Shown here one piece after another: positions 11,906 to 24,364 of a stretch of 64,000 nt of DNA. The DNA comes from Petrolisthes cinctipes. Lineage: Eukaryota > Arthropoda > Malacostraca > Decapoda > Porcellanidae. Where the stretch lies: positions 1 through 64,000 of the forward strand of contig JAWQEG010001379.1 of NCBI GenBank assembly GCA_033782935.1, written 5' to 3'. The notes beneath the pieces were generated by a model that made no database searches, was not told the DNA's origin, and was given only the letters and a program-made list of their open reading frames with translations. The position numbers and the translations under genes are program-made. Position 1 is the stretch's first letter. Every line of letters starts with the position of its first letter.

Positions 11906-13210
11906 TTCGTCTTTCTCCCTCACTCACCCTCCCTTCCTCACTTTCTCCCTTTCTCCCTCACTCACCCTCCCTCCCTCACTTTCTCCCTTTCTCCCTCACT
12001 CACTCACCCTCCCTCACTTTTTCCCTTTTTCCCTCACTCACCTCCTCCTCCTCCTCCCTTACCCACCCAAGCTATCTCGCCATTCGCCCACCCATATTAC
12101 TCATTCTGGATATCATCTTTTCACTTATATAACCCTTGCCCTCCTCACTCATCATCTCTTAAACTTCCCTGTCATTCTGTCCTCTTTTCTTCTATGCCCA
12201 GTTCCTTGTTCACTGTTCATCCATACCCAATATTTCTCTTCTTCTTAATCAACCCTCACCCAGTCTCCTCATTCAGCTCTCAACACCCCACCCATCCCTC
12301 ATCCACCCATCACTTACCCTCCTCTGATATTTCTCATTTTCCCTCATTCATCTATCCATCCATCACCTTCCTTCTTCATTGACTCTCATCTTTCTCCCTC
12401 CTCCCCACTACACTCATCACCAATTGCACAACATTCACACTCATCTTGGTCGACCCCATCTCAATCTCCCTCTCCCTCCTTACATATTCAGTCTATCCAT
12501 CCACCCAGGCCTTCACCTCTCCTCCTCTCCAGTGTGTGTCTCAAAATTGCCTCACATCCCCCACACCAATCTCCCCTCGGTCTGGACAGTCTTGCTTCCC
12601 TTTAACCCTCCCTTACCCTGGGTCTCTGCCTCTGTACAACATTCCTCTATAGTTTGTCTCTTTATCCCCCATTACCTTACCTTTCCCTATAGACTGTGTT
12701 TCTCGTCCTCCGCCCCTACTTGACTTACTGTATTATACTAAGTCTTTTTCCTTTCCTTTATTCTCCCTTCCTTCATCAATCCCTACTTAACACCGAACCT
12801 TAATTCCTGTATGTATACCGTCGTCTCCAACTTTCCCTATACTCCTCTTCTCAATTTGTCTTTTTCCTCATCCACGCTTTCCTTGGCTAGTCTGTGTGAC
12901 CTACTCTCTCCCTCCCTCCCTCCTTCCTTCCTTCCCCTGTCCATCCATCTCACTCTCCCTACCTCACCCAACTCTCCCCAGCTCTGCCTCTCCCCTCGCC
13001 ATCCTTGAACAACACCCATCCCAGACCATGCACTCCTTCCCCTCTCCTCTCCATCTGATCTCATTGCGCAGGCCTTTCCAATCATCTCCAACGTCATTCC
13101 TCCCCAGCTTGTTTCTCCCCCCTTACCCCGGCGCACCCCTCCCCTTTCCTTCCCTTCCCTTCCAGCATGTCCCCCTCCCCCTCGCCAGCAGGTTGGGCGC
13201 GGGCGTGTAG
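11906..13210. repeat. Pyrimidine-rich region with CCCTCACTCA repeats
   Basis: CTTTCTCCCTCACTCACCCT units repeat from 11915 to about 12050. Beyond this lies more than 1 kb of C/T-rich, irregular sequence ending in a C-rich strand near 13150. Open frames of up to 166 codons are compositional. Confidence 0.7.
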
Positions 13211-14039
13211 GCGGCGACAGGACGGGGCAGGAAGTGGGGTGGGATATGTTGAGATGATGGGGTTGGAATGGGTAGGTAGGTCTTGGACATGGGGTGGTGT
13301 GATGAGTCGTGGTGGGTGAGGTTGGTAATGTGGGTTGACTTGACGGGGTGGGTAAGGGTGAGGCTGACAGAATGTTGTTGTTGTTGTTGTTGTTGGGTGA
13401 GGTGTTGATGCAGGGTGACGGCCAGGGTGATTGAAGTGGATTGGATTTGGATGAGGTGAAGGGGATGGGATGACTCTCGTTAAACATGTTGTTGTAACTC
13501 TTGATGGATACGTGTAATATCTGGAGTATGATATGTGGCTGTGGTAGGTAGGAATCTATTTGTGACTCTGGCTGTTAATGAGGTATAAGTCTACGGATAA
13601 GATACGCCGAGTTACACTACCTTTGTCACCATATATAGTGCCATTCCAATATTATTAACACATTTTTAGATAAAGGGTTCACTCTCTTTGCGGGTATTCG
13701 TAAACACTTCTTTTGTTATGCATGCCTATCTCGGATTCCAGAATTTTTGTGTTTACATAAATACAAAAATAAATAATGATTGTTTTTTTGCAATGAATAT
13801 TAATTTCCTGCATTATCCTCATCGCGAATACAACTGAATTAAGTAGCCTAACTGGGAAACTTAACAATGCAACTGTATTTCCCTTTTTAATAATAATCCA
13901 AAATATGACTACCGTTAATGTACCGTAATATAAAGTAAATCAGAAGTATATTTGTTACTGCATGTAGATATAATCAAAGAAATGTATAGAAATGTATATG
14001 CAGTGTATAGTGACCAAAGAAGCACAACAATTGGAGTTA
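13211..14039. other. G/T-rich then AT-rich spacer
   Basis: GGTGGG-rich sequence with a GTT run (13376-13395), then ordinary AT-rich DNA. No gene seen. Confidence 0.45.
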
Positions 14040-14495
14040 TGTATGTGATGTCAATCTAGTATATACAACAGTAAGAGTACATGTGTTGTGTTAATCCTAC
14101 AGGTGTAAAACAGTAAGAGTTTATAATGTAGTGTTAATCCTACAAATGTACAACAGTAGGAATGCTTGTGTACTTATTAGTGATTTTCCTACAATTTCAC
14201 AACGATAAGAGTACATGTGTAGTGTTATTTCTACAAGTGTACAGTAGACAGAAAGAGTACATGTGAGGCTTAATTTTTGCAGGTGTACAACAGTATTATT
14301 TCTACAAGTGTACAACGGACAGAAAGAGTACATGTGAGGCTAAATTTTTGCAGGTGTACAACAGTATTATTTCTACAAGTGTACAACAGACAGAAAGAGT
14401 ACATGTGAGGCTAAATTTTTGCAGCTGTACAACAGTATTATTCCTACAAGCAAGTGTACAACAGAATGAGTACATGTTTGGTTTTCTTCTTACAG
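14040..14495. repeat. Minisatellite whose unit contains a splice-acceptor-like sequence
   Basis: Degenerate units of about 45-70 bp carry GTGTACAACAG and AGAGTACATGTG. The three most regular units (from about 14250) each contain TTTTTGCAGGTGTACAACAG. The array ends directly at the acceptor of gene 1 exon A, where the final unit reads TTCTTACAG followed by GTGTACAACATG. Confidence 0.85.
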
Positions 14496-14651
14496 GTGTA
14501 CAACATGCTCATCACGACACTGTTCCTGCTGTTCGTGCTGACCACCGTTGCCCTGCTTATCTTCCTACTGATGCGTCGGCCCCCCTGCTGTCCCTGCTGT
14601 CATGACCCTTACGACGCCTCAGCCTCAGCAGCGGGTAGCACGGGATCACAG
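14496..14651 (+). CDS. Gene 1, transmembrane exon of a PPxY-motif single-pass membrane protein
   Basis: This exon is bounded by an acceptor (TTCTTCTTACAG) and a donor (CAG/GTGGGT), is 156 nt long, and is phase 0 at both sides. From the ATG at 14505 it encodes a hydrophobic segment of about 23 residues, MLITTLFLLFVLTTVALLIF plus LLM. A basic, cysteine-rich stretch (RRPPCCPCC) follows, then a short Ser/Ala-rich linker. Arginines after the membrane segment suggest N-out, C-in topology, and the cysteines are candidate palmitoylation sites (inference). Its 3' partner exon is at 18539. The start is uncertain: translation may begin at 14505, or an upstream phase-0 coding exon may exist that I could not find. 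No homologue is recognised from the exon alone. Confidence 0.75.
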
Positions 14652-15480
14652 GTGGGTGGTGCTGGATTGTGTTGTATTGTGGTGTCTAGTGTAGTGTTGT
14701 GTTGTGTTGTGTTGTGTTGTGTTGTGTGTTTGTGTTGTGTTGTGTTGTGTTGTGTTGTATGGTCTAGTAGGCCCTATAGTGTTGTGTTGTGTTCTTGTGT
14801 TGTGGTGTCTAGTGTTGTGTTGTGTTGTGTTGTGCTGTCTAATATAGTGTTGTGGTGTGTTTTGTTGTTGTGTTCTTGTGTTTTGTTGTGTGTTGTGTTG
14901 TGTTTTTGTCATGTGTTGTGTTCTTGTTATGATGTGTTGCGTTGTGTTGATGTGTTGTGTTCTGCTGAGTTGCGGGGAGCACGGGATAATTGATTAGTTG
15001 GTTGGCTTGTCTTGAGTCGTCTGGCGTTGTGTTGTCCTGTGTTTTGTGTTGTGTAGTGTGGTGTGTTGTGTTGCGGGTACCACTGGATCACTGGTAGGTT
15101 GTGTTGTCCTGTCTTTGTTTTGCTGAGTTGCTTTGTTTTGTGTTATTATGTTGTGTTGTGAGTAGCACGGGAATACTGGTTGGTTGGCTGGCTTGTCTTG
15201 TGTCCTCTTGCATTGTGTTGTGTTGTGTTGTGCTGTGCTTTGTTGTGTTGTGCTGTGTTGTATTATGTTATGTTGCGCTGCTGTGTTTTGTGTTCTGTTC
15301 TGCTCTTGCCTCTTGGGTCCTCTTGTGTTCGGTCTCTGTTGTGTTGTGTTGTGCACTTCTGTGTTATGTTGTGCTGTCTTTGCTTTGTATTGCATTGTGT
15401 TGTGTTATGTTATTATGTATTGTGTTGTGTTATGTTATTATGACATTGTGTTGAGCTGTACTTTTCTCCTGGTGTGTTTG
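14652..15480. repeat. (TGTTG)n-type pentanucleotide array in gene 1 intron
   Basis: About 800 bp of degenerate TGTTG repeats start right behind the donor of gene 1 exon A. Longer-period duplications are present too, for example GAGTAGCACGGGAATACTGG and similar fragments resembling the exon end GGTAGCACGGGATCACAG, seen near 14975, 15073 and 15162. The exon's own 3' end therefore seems to have been copied into the array. Cys/Val/Leu-rich and Thr/Gln/His-rich open frames are artefacts. Confidence 0.85.
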
Positions 15481-15789
15481 TGATATTACAGTATGACAAT
15501 GAATGTTACATCTACTTGGTTAGGGTGTTATGGTATCAATTCACAGTTTAACCATATTAATTCAATTTATTTCCACGTTATGTTAGTAGGACAGCACCAG
15601 ATCACAAAATACACTATTCCCACTACCAATACTGCCTAAACTATTACGCCCTAAGACCATTACCATTATTATCACCACCAAAGTCACTCCAATCACCACC
15701 ACCATCACCACCACCAACCATCCGCCCTCAAAGTGTGATATTAGTTGACATGGAACAGTCGGTAAATGTTGGACAGTTTTTCTTGGTCA

Positions 15790-15935
15790 AGCCGTCCTTG
15801 TCACACCCACACCACACACCACACCATATCAAACACACCACAACACATCACACCACATCACAACACACCACATCACACCACACCACAACACACCACATCA
15901 TACCACACTATATCAAACACACCACACGACATTAC
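15790..15935. repeat. CACCACAC-type repeat
   Basis: Degenerate ACACCACACC/ACATCACACC units of about 145 bp in total, inside the gene 1 intron. Confidence 0.8.
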
Positions 15936-16257
15936 ATCAAACATCAGAACCAAGGCCAATGCTTCGTCTCACCATCACACTATGGAACTGCAATAATACA
16001 CTTAAACCCCGTATGGGTATACTGTAATAGAGGTTAGTTGGAGAAAGTATATAAAACACGAGAAAGACAGAGAGAAAAAATCAAGGAGTGTAAACATAAT
16101 GTAGGTCATGTTGTGGCCCTTGGGTCATGAGGGATGCCAGGAACAGGTTAGTGAAAAGATGACAGGTCAATGTTATAACAGTGACATTGGCATAAAATGG
16201 AAGCTATGTAGTGACATTGAAGAATAAAGATAGATAGATACAGAGACAGACACTCAT

Positions 16258-16305
<48 letters not shown>

Positions 16306-16393
16306 AAGTACGGTAATAAGGTAACAGTGGGTGTATTAACAACTTGAGAGAAGATATGAGGCTAGTTGGACACACACACACACACACACACAC
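16258..16393. repeat. (AAT)n and (CA)n microsatellites
   Basis: About 14 AAT triplets lie at 16258-16300 and about 11 CA dinucleotides at 16371-16393. Confidence 0.95.
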
Positions 16394-16492
16394 CATATCC
16401 TTACACACAACACATACAGTACCGTAGGCAAAAATTCACACCGTACTTATTCCAACTATCTCCTCACCCACCATCCATACACTAAGCACATG

Positions 16493-16647
16493 TACAGTTG
16501 TGGACATATGAAACAGATCCACCTGAAAAGGGGGCCCCTCATTGAGCATAGGGTAAGATGAGACGTTGTGTGCAGAGGCGACGACTCCTTCTTTATGCTC
16601 TCTGAGGGGCCCGTTACAAGTGTCTGTTTCATGTGTCCACAACCGTA
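16493..16647. mobile_element. TA-flanked MITE, family D1
   Basis: The terminal inverted repeats are long and imperfect: CAGTTGTGGACATATGAAAC at the left matches GTTTCATGTGTCCACAACCG at the right. GGGGCCCCTC versus GAGGGGCCCG lies further in. TA borders both ends. About 155 bp, no coding capacity, located inside the gene 1 intron. Confidence 0.85.
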
Positions 16648-16869
16648 CAATATATTCACACACTCACATCATCACTCATGCGTCATACTCCCACCCTACA
16701 TACACACTGCCATCCACACCCATCAAACCCATCCATAGCAACACACTCGTAGTCTAAACATAACATTTATACCTCAGTAACTGCCCAAACCAACAGAACA
16801 CAACACAAGTACTAATCTCTTGGAGCAACACAACATTTTCCACAGTAATCCTTTAGTCTCTCGGAGGGA

Positions 16870-17586
16870 GGAATATCTCTGTGTGTTCCAGACTATCTAG
16901 ATCCCGTGACCTACAAAGTCATATCAGAGAAGGATATTCCAGGCGTTGACCTCACTCTATTAATAAATTTGGTGTCCAAAGCTGAAAACTTTGGAAGGCC
17001 GAGCGGTGTTGAAAGTTGTCGCCTATGATTAAAGTCACTACGGGAATATTTTCCCTTTAATCATTAGGTTATGTTCCTTTATTGGAAGAAATTACAATTT
17101 GATTCTTCTTTCTTTCATTGATTAGTTTGATGATGATATCTGGTATGGTCTACGAGAAGTTAGGTTCGGACATTTCCCCAAATATGGGGCACAAGAACTG
17201 AGGTTGACCACCAGGCCAAAAAGCTTTCCAAAACTAGTGGCAAGAAAAATGTCTGAAAATTTAGAAGACATGCTTCGCTCGCAATACGCTGGCTCCGCTC
17301 GGGATAAATGAGTAAAACATTAAGTATACTGTGATCATATTAATAGTCCCTGTGCAGTCAAACAAAACTTGGACAAGATCGGTTTCTGGATTATTTAAAA
17401 ACATTTTGTCATCCTATTCATTGGGTTATGATATTATATAGAGAACTGGCACGAGATATTTTTTTTAACACCTGCCCTGACTGCAGGTTAGAACCCTCTA
17501 TTCTGTACCGGCTATTTGTTAAATATAGCAAAAATGACACCGGTACCAAGTTGAACCTATACAATTACTTAAATTCTCTACTCTTG
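16870..17586. other. Intronic spacer, no gene
   Basis: AT-rich. A segment near 17195-17300 (GGCACAAGAA, CTTTCCAAAA, GTCTGAAAATTTA) resembles 57745-57840 and is probably a low-copy dispersed repeat. Confidence 0.4.
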
Positions 17587-17801
17587 TACACTCGAGCTCG
17601 TAAATTCGCGACCACGTCCCCAAATGTTTATGTCATCTGAGCTGGTAATACTGTGTGGGGAAGGTGTCATTGTAGGTGAAAGATTGTATCATATCACTCT
17701 ACTATGTTCCACCTACTCTGATTCCTCCCCAAATAAATGTTACCAGCTCAAATGGCGTAAAAATCCAAGTACGTGGTCGCGAATTTACGAGCTCGGGTGT
17801 A
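17587..17801. mobile_element. TA-flanked MITE, family D2, near-perfect 30-bp ends
   Basis: Ends CGAGCTCGTAAATTCGCGAC and GTCGCGAATTTACGAGCTCG are exact complements, extending to about 30 bp with one mismatch. A second inverted pair lies further in: AGCTGGTAATACTG versus AATGTTACCAGCT. TA borders both ends. The well-preserved ends suggest a young insertion. Situated in the gene 1 intron. Confidence 0.9.
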
Positions 17802-18227
17802 GGTCAAAAAGGAAACAAAATTAGTTTGGGCCAACAGAAAGAAATGCACGTATGAGTGAACAGAGAATGTAATTTGAAAGGTCATGCTATTTTCAGACAC
17901 ATTCAAAATTACTTTACAATGAATCCCATCTATAACGGGCCAATAAAATGTTCAGTTTCATTTATTTTAAAGTAATGTGTTCCAAGGAATTATTTAAGTA
18001 CTTTAATATTAAAATTAACATGAGTTACATGCTTGTTTGCTGAGATTGTATTCACTGGATAAGAAAGCCAAGGTATGAGTTACACAGGGAAGCATTTAGG
18101 ACTGGAGTGAATCAAGTCCTGATTTATTTGACTAATAATTTCCTGTTTATGCCACCGTATAATAAGTTGTACTACCTGTATGTAAGTTATATATAATTAT
18201 ATATGTATGTAAGGTTATATATAATTA

Positions 18228-18475
18228 TGAATCAGGCCACTCATTTTTTCCTTCTTCTGATGCTCCCATTGTTTTATATTTTTCCCTCCCCTGACGTCCC
18301 CTGCCTCATGTCTTCCCTTTCCCTCACCTTCCCTGCCTTACTGTATGTCTTCCCCTTCCCTAACGCCCCCTGCTTATCATTTATCCTTTCCTGATGTCCC
18401 CTATCATATGTTTTCCCCTTCCTTGTTATATTGTATATTATCTCCTCCCTTGACGCCCCCTGCCTTATCTTTTCC
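18228..18475. repeat. Minisatellite with CCTGACGTCCCCTGCC core
   Basis: Six to seven degenerate 35-40 bp units, each with TTCCCTnACGYCCCCTGCC followed by a TCTTTTCCC-like run. The array stops just before the polypyrimidine tract of the exon at 18539. Confidence 0.8.
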
Positions 18476-18538
18476 CCATTCCTCCTTGCTCCTCCTGCTC
18501 CTTCCTACACCATGGACTGACCTCTCTCCTCCCCACAG

Positions 18539-19012
18539 GCCGCCAACATCACGTACCTGACGGAGTCGCATGGCATTGTGGTGAAGAAGTGGATGAAGGA
18601 CTCCCCGCCGCCCTACGAGTCTCCGCCGGATTACAACAGTCTCTCCCCGGAACTCATTATGGACGCCAAGACCTTGAGTGAACTGGTGGGGAGTGGCGGC
18701 CATCCACCTGTACCTAACTCTACCACCTCCAGCGTCACCCAACCCACCAGGTCCTCCTCACCTCTATGTACCACGCCGCTCTTCAGTCCTGGTTTTTGTG
18801 ACACCCCCAGAAGCCTCACGCCCACCATCCACCACGATGCCAAGGTGTACGAGTGTCCCACGTCACCCCTCTTCTCCCATCACCAGTACTCCTCACCCGC
18901 GCCCGCACACTGTCACCCGCCGCCCACCACATACGCGGCCTCTGGGACGGTGCAATCCCCGCCCACTTATGAAAGTGTGCCCGCCTCCCGGAGGAAAGAT
19001 GACAATCAGTAG
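18539..19012 (+). CDS. Gene 1, terminal coding exon: cytoplasmic tail with three PPxY motifs
   Basis: The acceptor is CTCCTCCCCACAG at 18538, and the frame runs 157 codons to TAG at 19010-19012. Joined in phase 0 to 14496-14651, the predicted protein is about 206 residues counted from the ATG at 14505. The tail begins AANITYLTESHGIVVKKWMK. PPPY (about 72-75) and PPDY (78-81) lie close behind the membrane, and PPTY (190-193) is near the C-terminus. The middle is Ser/Thr/Pro-rich and probably disordered. PPxY binds WW domains, typically of NEDD4-family ubiquitin ligases. A membrane adaptor or ligase substrate, like NDFIP, WBP1 or insect Commissureless, is therefore a reasonable inference, not an assignment. 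High GC and regular third-position C/G set this exon apart from the surrounding AT-rich DNA and support real coding. Confidence 0.85.
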   Translation, partial: AANITYLTESHGIVVKKWMKDSPPPYESPPDYNSLSPELIMDAKTLSELVGSGGHPPVPNSTTSSVTQPTRSSSPLCTTPLFSPGFCDTPRSLTPTIHHDAKVYECPTSPLFSHHQYSSPAPAHCHPPPTTYAASGTVQSPPTYESVPASRRKDDNQ

Positions 19013-19034
19013 AACTCGGTGTTGTTTCGCCCTG

Positions 19035-19275
19035 TAGCTGCATCCTCACCCTCACCTATGCCCTCACCCTCACCCTCACCCTTACCTACGCCCTCACCCT
19101 CACCCTCACCTACGCCCTCACCCTCACCTATGCCCTCACCTTCACCCTCACACTCACCCTCACCCTTGTCCTTGTCGTAGTTTTGGTCCTAAACTCCCAA
19201 TATCGTCCTCAATCTCACTTAAACCCTTTTGCATCCGTTTGTGGAGAGGTATCTGGCTCTGGTACCCGGCAGGTG

Positions 19276-19353
<78 letters not shown>
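19035..19353. repeat. CACCCT minisatellite and (CA)n in the gene 1 3' flank
   Basis: CCCTCACCCTCACC and CCTAYGCCCTCACC blocks run from 19035 to about 19170. An 80-bp CA dinucleotide run, interrupted by CATACATA, lies at 19277-19353. These may be part of the 3' untranslated region. Confidence 0.9.
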
Positions 19354-19991
<638 letters not shown>

Positions 19992-20944
19992 TGTTCATCC
20001 CTGACCTCCCTGTCATACTCGTGCACTTTATCCCCCATCATTCAGTAGCTTCAAACTCGTGCACTTTATCTCCCATCATTCAGTAGCCAGCACCCCATAC
20101 CAACACATATCACTAAGTACTGTACACCAACACACACCAGACCACACCAGACCAGTGAACCCCTCAAGGGCATCATCCCAGCCGCACCACAAACACCAAT
20201 TCCGTCCATGTGTTGTGTGTTATCCACTTCCCGGACCCTCTCCTTTCTCCTCCTCATCCCTCAATGGTTTTATACGAAGTGGACCTGACGCGGCCACACG
20301 GGATATTCCGCCACACACCACCTCGTCTGACACAAAGGTTCGCTGCTCCTGCTGGGGAGGGTTTGCAGCAATGAGGCAGCTTTATATAAACATGTGAAAT
20401 TGTGAGGTTGTGTATATAGAAAGGGACTGCTTTGTGTGTGTTCTGAAACCTGGCAGTGGTTACAAATATATATTATTTTTTACTCTCTCTCTCTCTGTCT
20501 CTCAAATGCTGCTTGGAATGAGAAAGGAGAAGGAGAGGAAGAGAGACGGAAGGAAGCAAATATATACGGTTTATCAGAAGACCAACGTGCCTCTCATAAA
20601 GGCCTCCTCAAGGGGCACTTCATGAACTCCAGAAATTACCCCCCATGGTCCTGTCCCTCCCCAGAAAGAAGGCAGGCAGGCAGGGAAGCGTGGGACCCAT
20701 AGGACAACAACAGCAGGAGGAGGGACAATGTGGACGTCGGTGTTGTCGCAATAGTTTATAGTGAGTCATCCACCACCACCACCACAGCCCCCTCATGAGT
20801 GTTGCTTCAATACTTCAGTGTGTTTCTCTCATCATCTAGGTGTTGTTGTTTATCATCATTTTTGTGGACCTTGTTCGTAGTAGTAGTAGTAATAGTAGTG
20901 TCCTTTTATCCCTCCCCCCCGCCCGCCCCCAGGCCCCTACTCCA

Positions 20945-21025
20945 CACACACACACACACACACCGTCACGTTACATCATATCATCAAGTTCATTCCAGGT
21001 ATATTAATACTGTACTGAAAGCTTT

Positions 21026-21104
<79 letters not shown>
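20945..21104. repeat. (CA)n and (CT)n microsatellites
   Basis: A CA run lies at 20945-20963 and about 37 CT dinucleotides at 21031-21104. Confidence 0.95.
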
Positions 21105-21108
<4 letters not shown>

Positions 21109-21179
21109 ATTTTTTTCTTCTAGACGCTCTCGTGATGTCCCTCATAACGCCCCTATTCACCTGTCATTAACTCTGGTCA

Positions 21180-21430
21180 CCCATGGATTCACCTGTCACC
21201 ACCGCCTCCTCACCTGCCGTCAGTCACCGTTCACCTGCTCTCACCCACCACCATTCACCTGCCATCACCCACCACCATTCACCAGGCAGCAGCACCCACC
21301 ATCCACATATAATTATAATCCACTACCCATTCACAGGACATCACCCACCCATTCACCTGTACCACGACCCATGCACCTGTTATCATTCCAACACCTATAC
21401 CGTCACCTCGTCACTTTGCCATCATTAATT
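21180..21430. repeat. CACCATTCACCTGCCATC-type repeat
   Basis: Irregular repeats of ATTCACCTG and TCACCCACCACC, period roughly 20-24 bp. Confidence 0.65.
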
Positions 21431-21994
21431 CACCTACAACATCCACGTGCCCACTTCCCCGTGAGTCTAGCAGCTACCCTACTACTCTATATCCTACATC
21501 AGTGTATGGTTTTTTTTTTGTTTTTTTTTATCATAAAGTCATATATGGTGTTTCAGAATACAACAAGGACATATTCGATGTTAATAGTGCATTAATTCTA
21601 CTTGGTTAGTGTGTGTGAGCGTGAAGAGGACACCTTTGATTAAGCAAAGTTACACGATATAAATTCCCAACGCTGTATATAAGTTCTTATCATGTTGTTT
21701 TACGGAAAAGAACATTACGTGTTACACGAAAGTGGGGACAGTTGTTTATACGTGTGATAAAGCCTTTGGTTACTGTGTAAGAGAACATTAATGGTGTGTT
21801 TATAGGTATGTGACGCATTGTGTTGGTACCGCAAAAAGAACATTAACAAATGTATGTATATATTACGGTCCTGTGTGAGAACATTTGATAATTGTTACAA
21901 GAACGTTAAGAGGAAGACTGAAACTGGTGATAAAACGTTCCTGTGATATATGTCCTAGAGAGACTTATCACTCCACATCACTCCCAACCCCATC

Positions 21995-21995
21995 A

Positions 21996-22026
<31 letters not shown>

Positions 22027-22218
22027 AGCTACTCATCTTCAGGATGGTCACGTGTCCTCCAGAGTGCCCCCATTTTTATATTTTCGAAAAGTGCTCCAAG
22101 TTACTGAAAAGTGCCACACGTTCACAAAAATGTCTCCAAGTTTACAAGTGCCGTACGTCCTCGACTGTGTGCGCCACTTTCAAAACTAACCAAAGACTTC
22201 TGCATGCGGTACCACATC

Positions 22219-22253
<35 letters not shown>
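21995..22253. repeat. (CA)n and a 32-bp poly(A) tract
   Basis: A CA run lies at 21997-22026 and an A run at 22221-22252. The A run follows 170 bp with repeated AAAAGTG..CCAAGTT motifs. It could be the tail of a retroposed copy, but I see no flanking duplication. Confidence 0.7.
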
Positions 22254-22255
<2 letters not shown>

Positions 22256-22634
22256 ATATATAAATAAAAAAATTACCCACACCCAAAAAGAATACGAAAA
22301 ATAAAATAAAAAATTATCCACGCCCTCTATACGGAATTTCCCCACATTCACTAGATATCGACACCCAACGTTTCCGAAAGTATCCCCCACGGCCTCCTCA
22401 AAAATATCGGTAACCTACATACAACATGCAGAGTGATGCAAAAGAAAGTTCCCCGTCAAGATTCAGTGTTACGTGTCAAGTTTTGGAGTGACATTATCCC
22501 TCATCACTAGAGCTTCATGAGGTGCCAACTTGCATGGGGCCTACAATAATTCGAATGTCAGCTCTTTTATATAGTGTGATTCAAACTCAGCCCATAATTT
22601 GATTGTGATAATATTATATACATCAGCTGTAATA

Positions 22635-22638
<4 letters not shown>

Positions 22639-22680
<42 letters not shown>
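22639..22680. repeat. (GT)n microsatellite
   Basis: About 20 GT dinucleotides. Confidence 0.95.
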
Positions 22681-22685
<5 letters not shown>

Positions 22686-22699
22686 CGCTGCAGTGATGA

Positions 22700-23853
22700 A
22701 TCAGGGTGGCACTCCATACAAGATAATATTATACTCTTGGTTCGAACAGACTGCAATACCAACTCTTTAAGGATATGTTTTTTTATATATATTCAGCAAT
22801 GAGTCAGGGTTTACAATATTTCATAAATTCTACTTGTGTCCGAAACAAATATATAAAATAGTGCTGAGAAGGAGAGTGACGTGACTGTGTGCATTGGGGT
22901 CAATATCTAGTCAGAGCTCACCCAGGTTGTGTCTACTAGTGTGTGGGGAGAACTGAGCCTCGATATCATCATAATATTGGTTATCAACATTTGCCCAGCC
23001 AATTTAAATAAGGTTAACCAACATTTACCCAGTCAATACCAACTTCAATAGTAATACTAAAATGCACGTCACTGAGGATCTGAACTTCTGAAAGATCCTC
23101 ATTGCGAAATTTCAGAACCACATATACTGAATAAATATGTGTGTAGATTTGAATCACCAGGGGATAAATTTGTTTAAAAAAAAACGCATTATACACTCTA
23201 AAGATACGTTTCCCGAGCTTAGGTCAATCAAAGCTATACGAAATAGGAGCAATTATAACTTCCGGGATTACTTAATAGATTAAAAATCTCTGGAATTTAA
23301 TATAATTCTTATCCAAAAATTAAGTGGCAACACGGAACCTCCAAAAAAATTGTAATCAACAGACAGAAATACTAATTCATGCTAGTGGGTTTCTGGTTGC
23401 AAATGGATATGAAACTCATGAATAGGAACTCAACAACTGAAAAGAAAATTCCTGGCAGAAACTAAAAATAACATTCCAGTCCACTAAATACCTCCCACTC
23501 TTGCTGGTAAATATTTGTATTGTCAACATTCCGTATTCCGACATGTGTTTAGGCTGTGGCACGCTCAGACCTCAACAACAACTAGTAGTAGAATATTCAT
23601 AGAGAAAAAAATGGAAATTGTAGTTATGTACTTACGTTGAGTGCAGTCCTCCCCTTGCCCAATGTCACGTCTCCAGCTCAGCACTGCAAACGGAAAATTC
23701 TATGTTTATCAAATATTATTATTATTATTATTTGTGTTGTAATGAAGGGTCTGTCAAGCACTGTGATGTGTAACCTGGAAACGTATGCATCAAGTGGCAC
23801 AAATATATTCCAATCACGTTATTATTACTAAGAGTTGGACAGTGGGAGCCCCG
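22700..23853. other. Spacer without recognisable genes
   Basis: AT-rich. Contains a short TTA run near 23718-23732. No exon supported. Confidence 0.45.
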
Positions 23854-24001
23854 TTAAGAGACCCGGTGATGAAAATTGGAGATAAATGAGTCCTTCAAAT
23901 AATGCCACAAAACACCACCATTATGGAAGGAGCTCGTTTCGTGGCATGGTCAGGAGGCATCAGAAGCCTCCAATTCTCACACACGATCACAGGGTCCTTA
24001 A
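23854..24001. mobile_element. TTAA-type palindromic MITE, family A, copy 2
   Basis: TTAA at both ends (23854-23857 and 23998-24001). Left end GAGACCCGGTGATGAAAATT, right end ACACGATCACAGGGTCC, with GGAGATAAATGAGTCCTTCA inside. Same architecture as 347-502 and 49975-50130. Confidence 0.88.
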
Positions 24002-24364
24002 ATAACTATACGTGTTTTTTTCCTCTCCCAGTTGGTGGTGAATATCCACAAACGACACTCGACGAGCGAATGGGGACAAGTAAAGTCTTAGCAACAAATC
24101 AAGAACTTTACAATACACAGGCATGACCCAAGGAGAACTATACTTTACCACACACACTTCAAACCTACATCCTCCCTCCTTACATGTTTACATCGTTAGT
24201 TTTGTAGAGGGCGTATGTATGTATGTATGTGTGCTCTCGTGAATCTCAAAGTATTCATTATCTAATATTCAGGTTAACAACTACAGTACATAATGATTTA
24301 TTTTCCGGTATAATCTTTGTAACAGTTACAAGGGGGAGGTATAACAGGTGACCCAGGGTGTGAC

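Noticed and set aside
14040..14500. CRISPR-like array
   Set aside because: Units are contiguous and degenerate with no unique spacers; the context is eukaryotic, so it is a minisatellite.
14646..15483. Cys/Val/Leu-rich plus-strand and Thr/Gln/His-rich minus-strand frames
   Set aside because: Translations of the TGTTG pentanucleotide array within the gene 1 intron.
22221..22252. Poly(A) tract as the tail of a processed pseudogene
   Set aside because: Upstream 170 bp shows no coding similarity, and no target duplication was visible.
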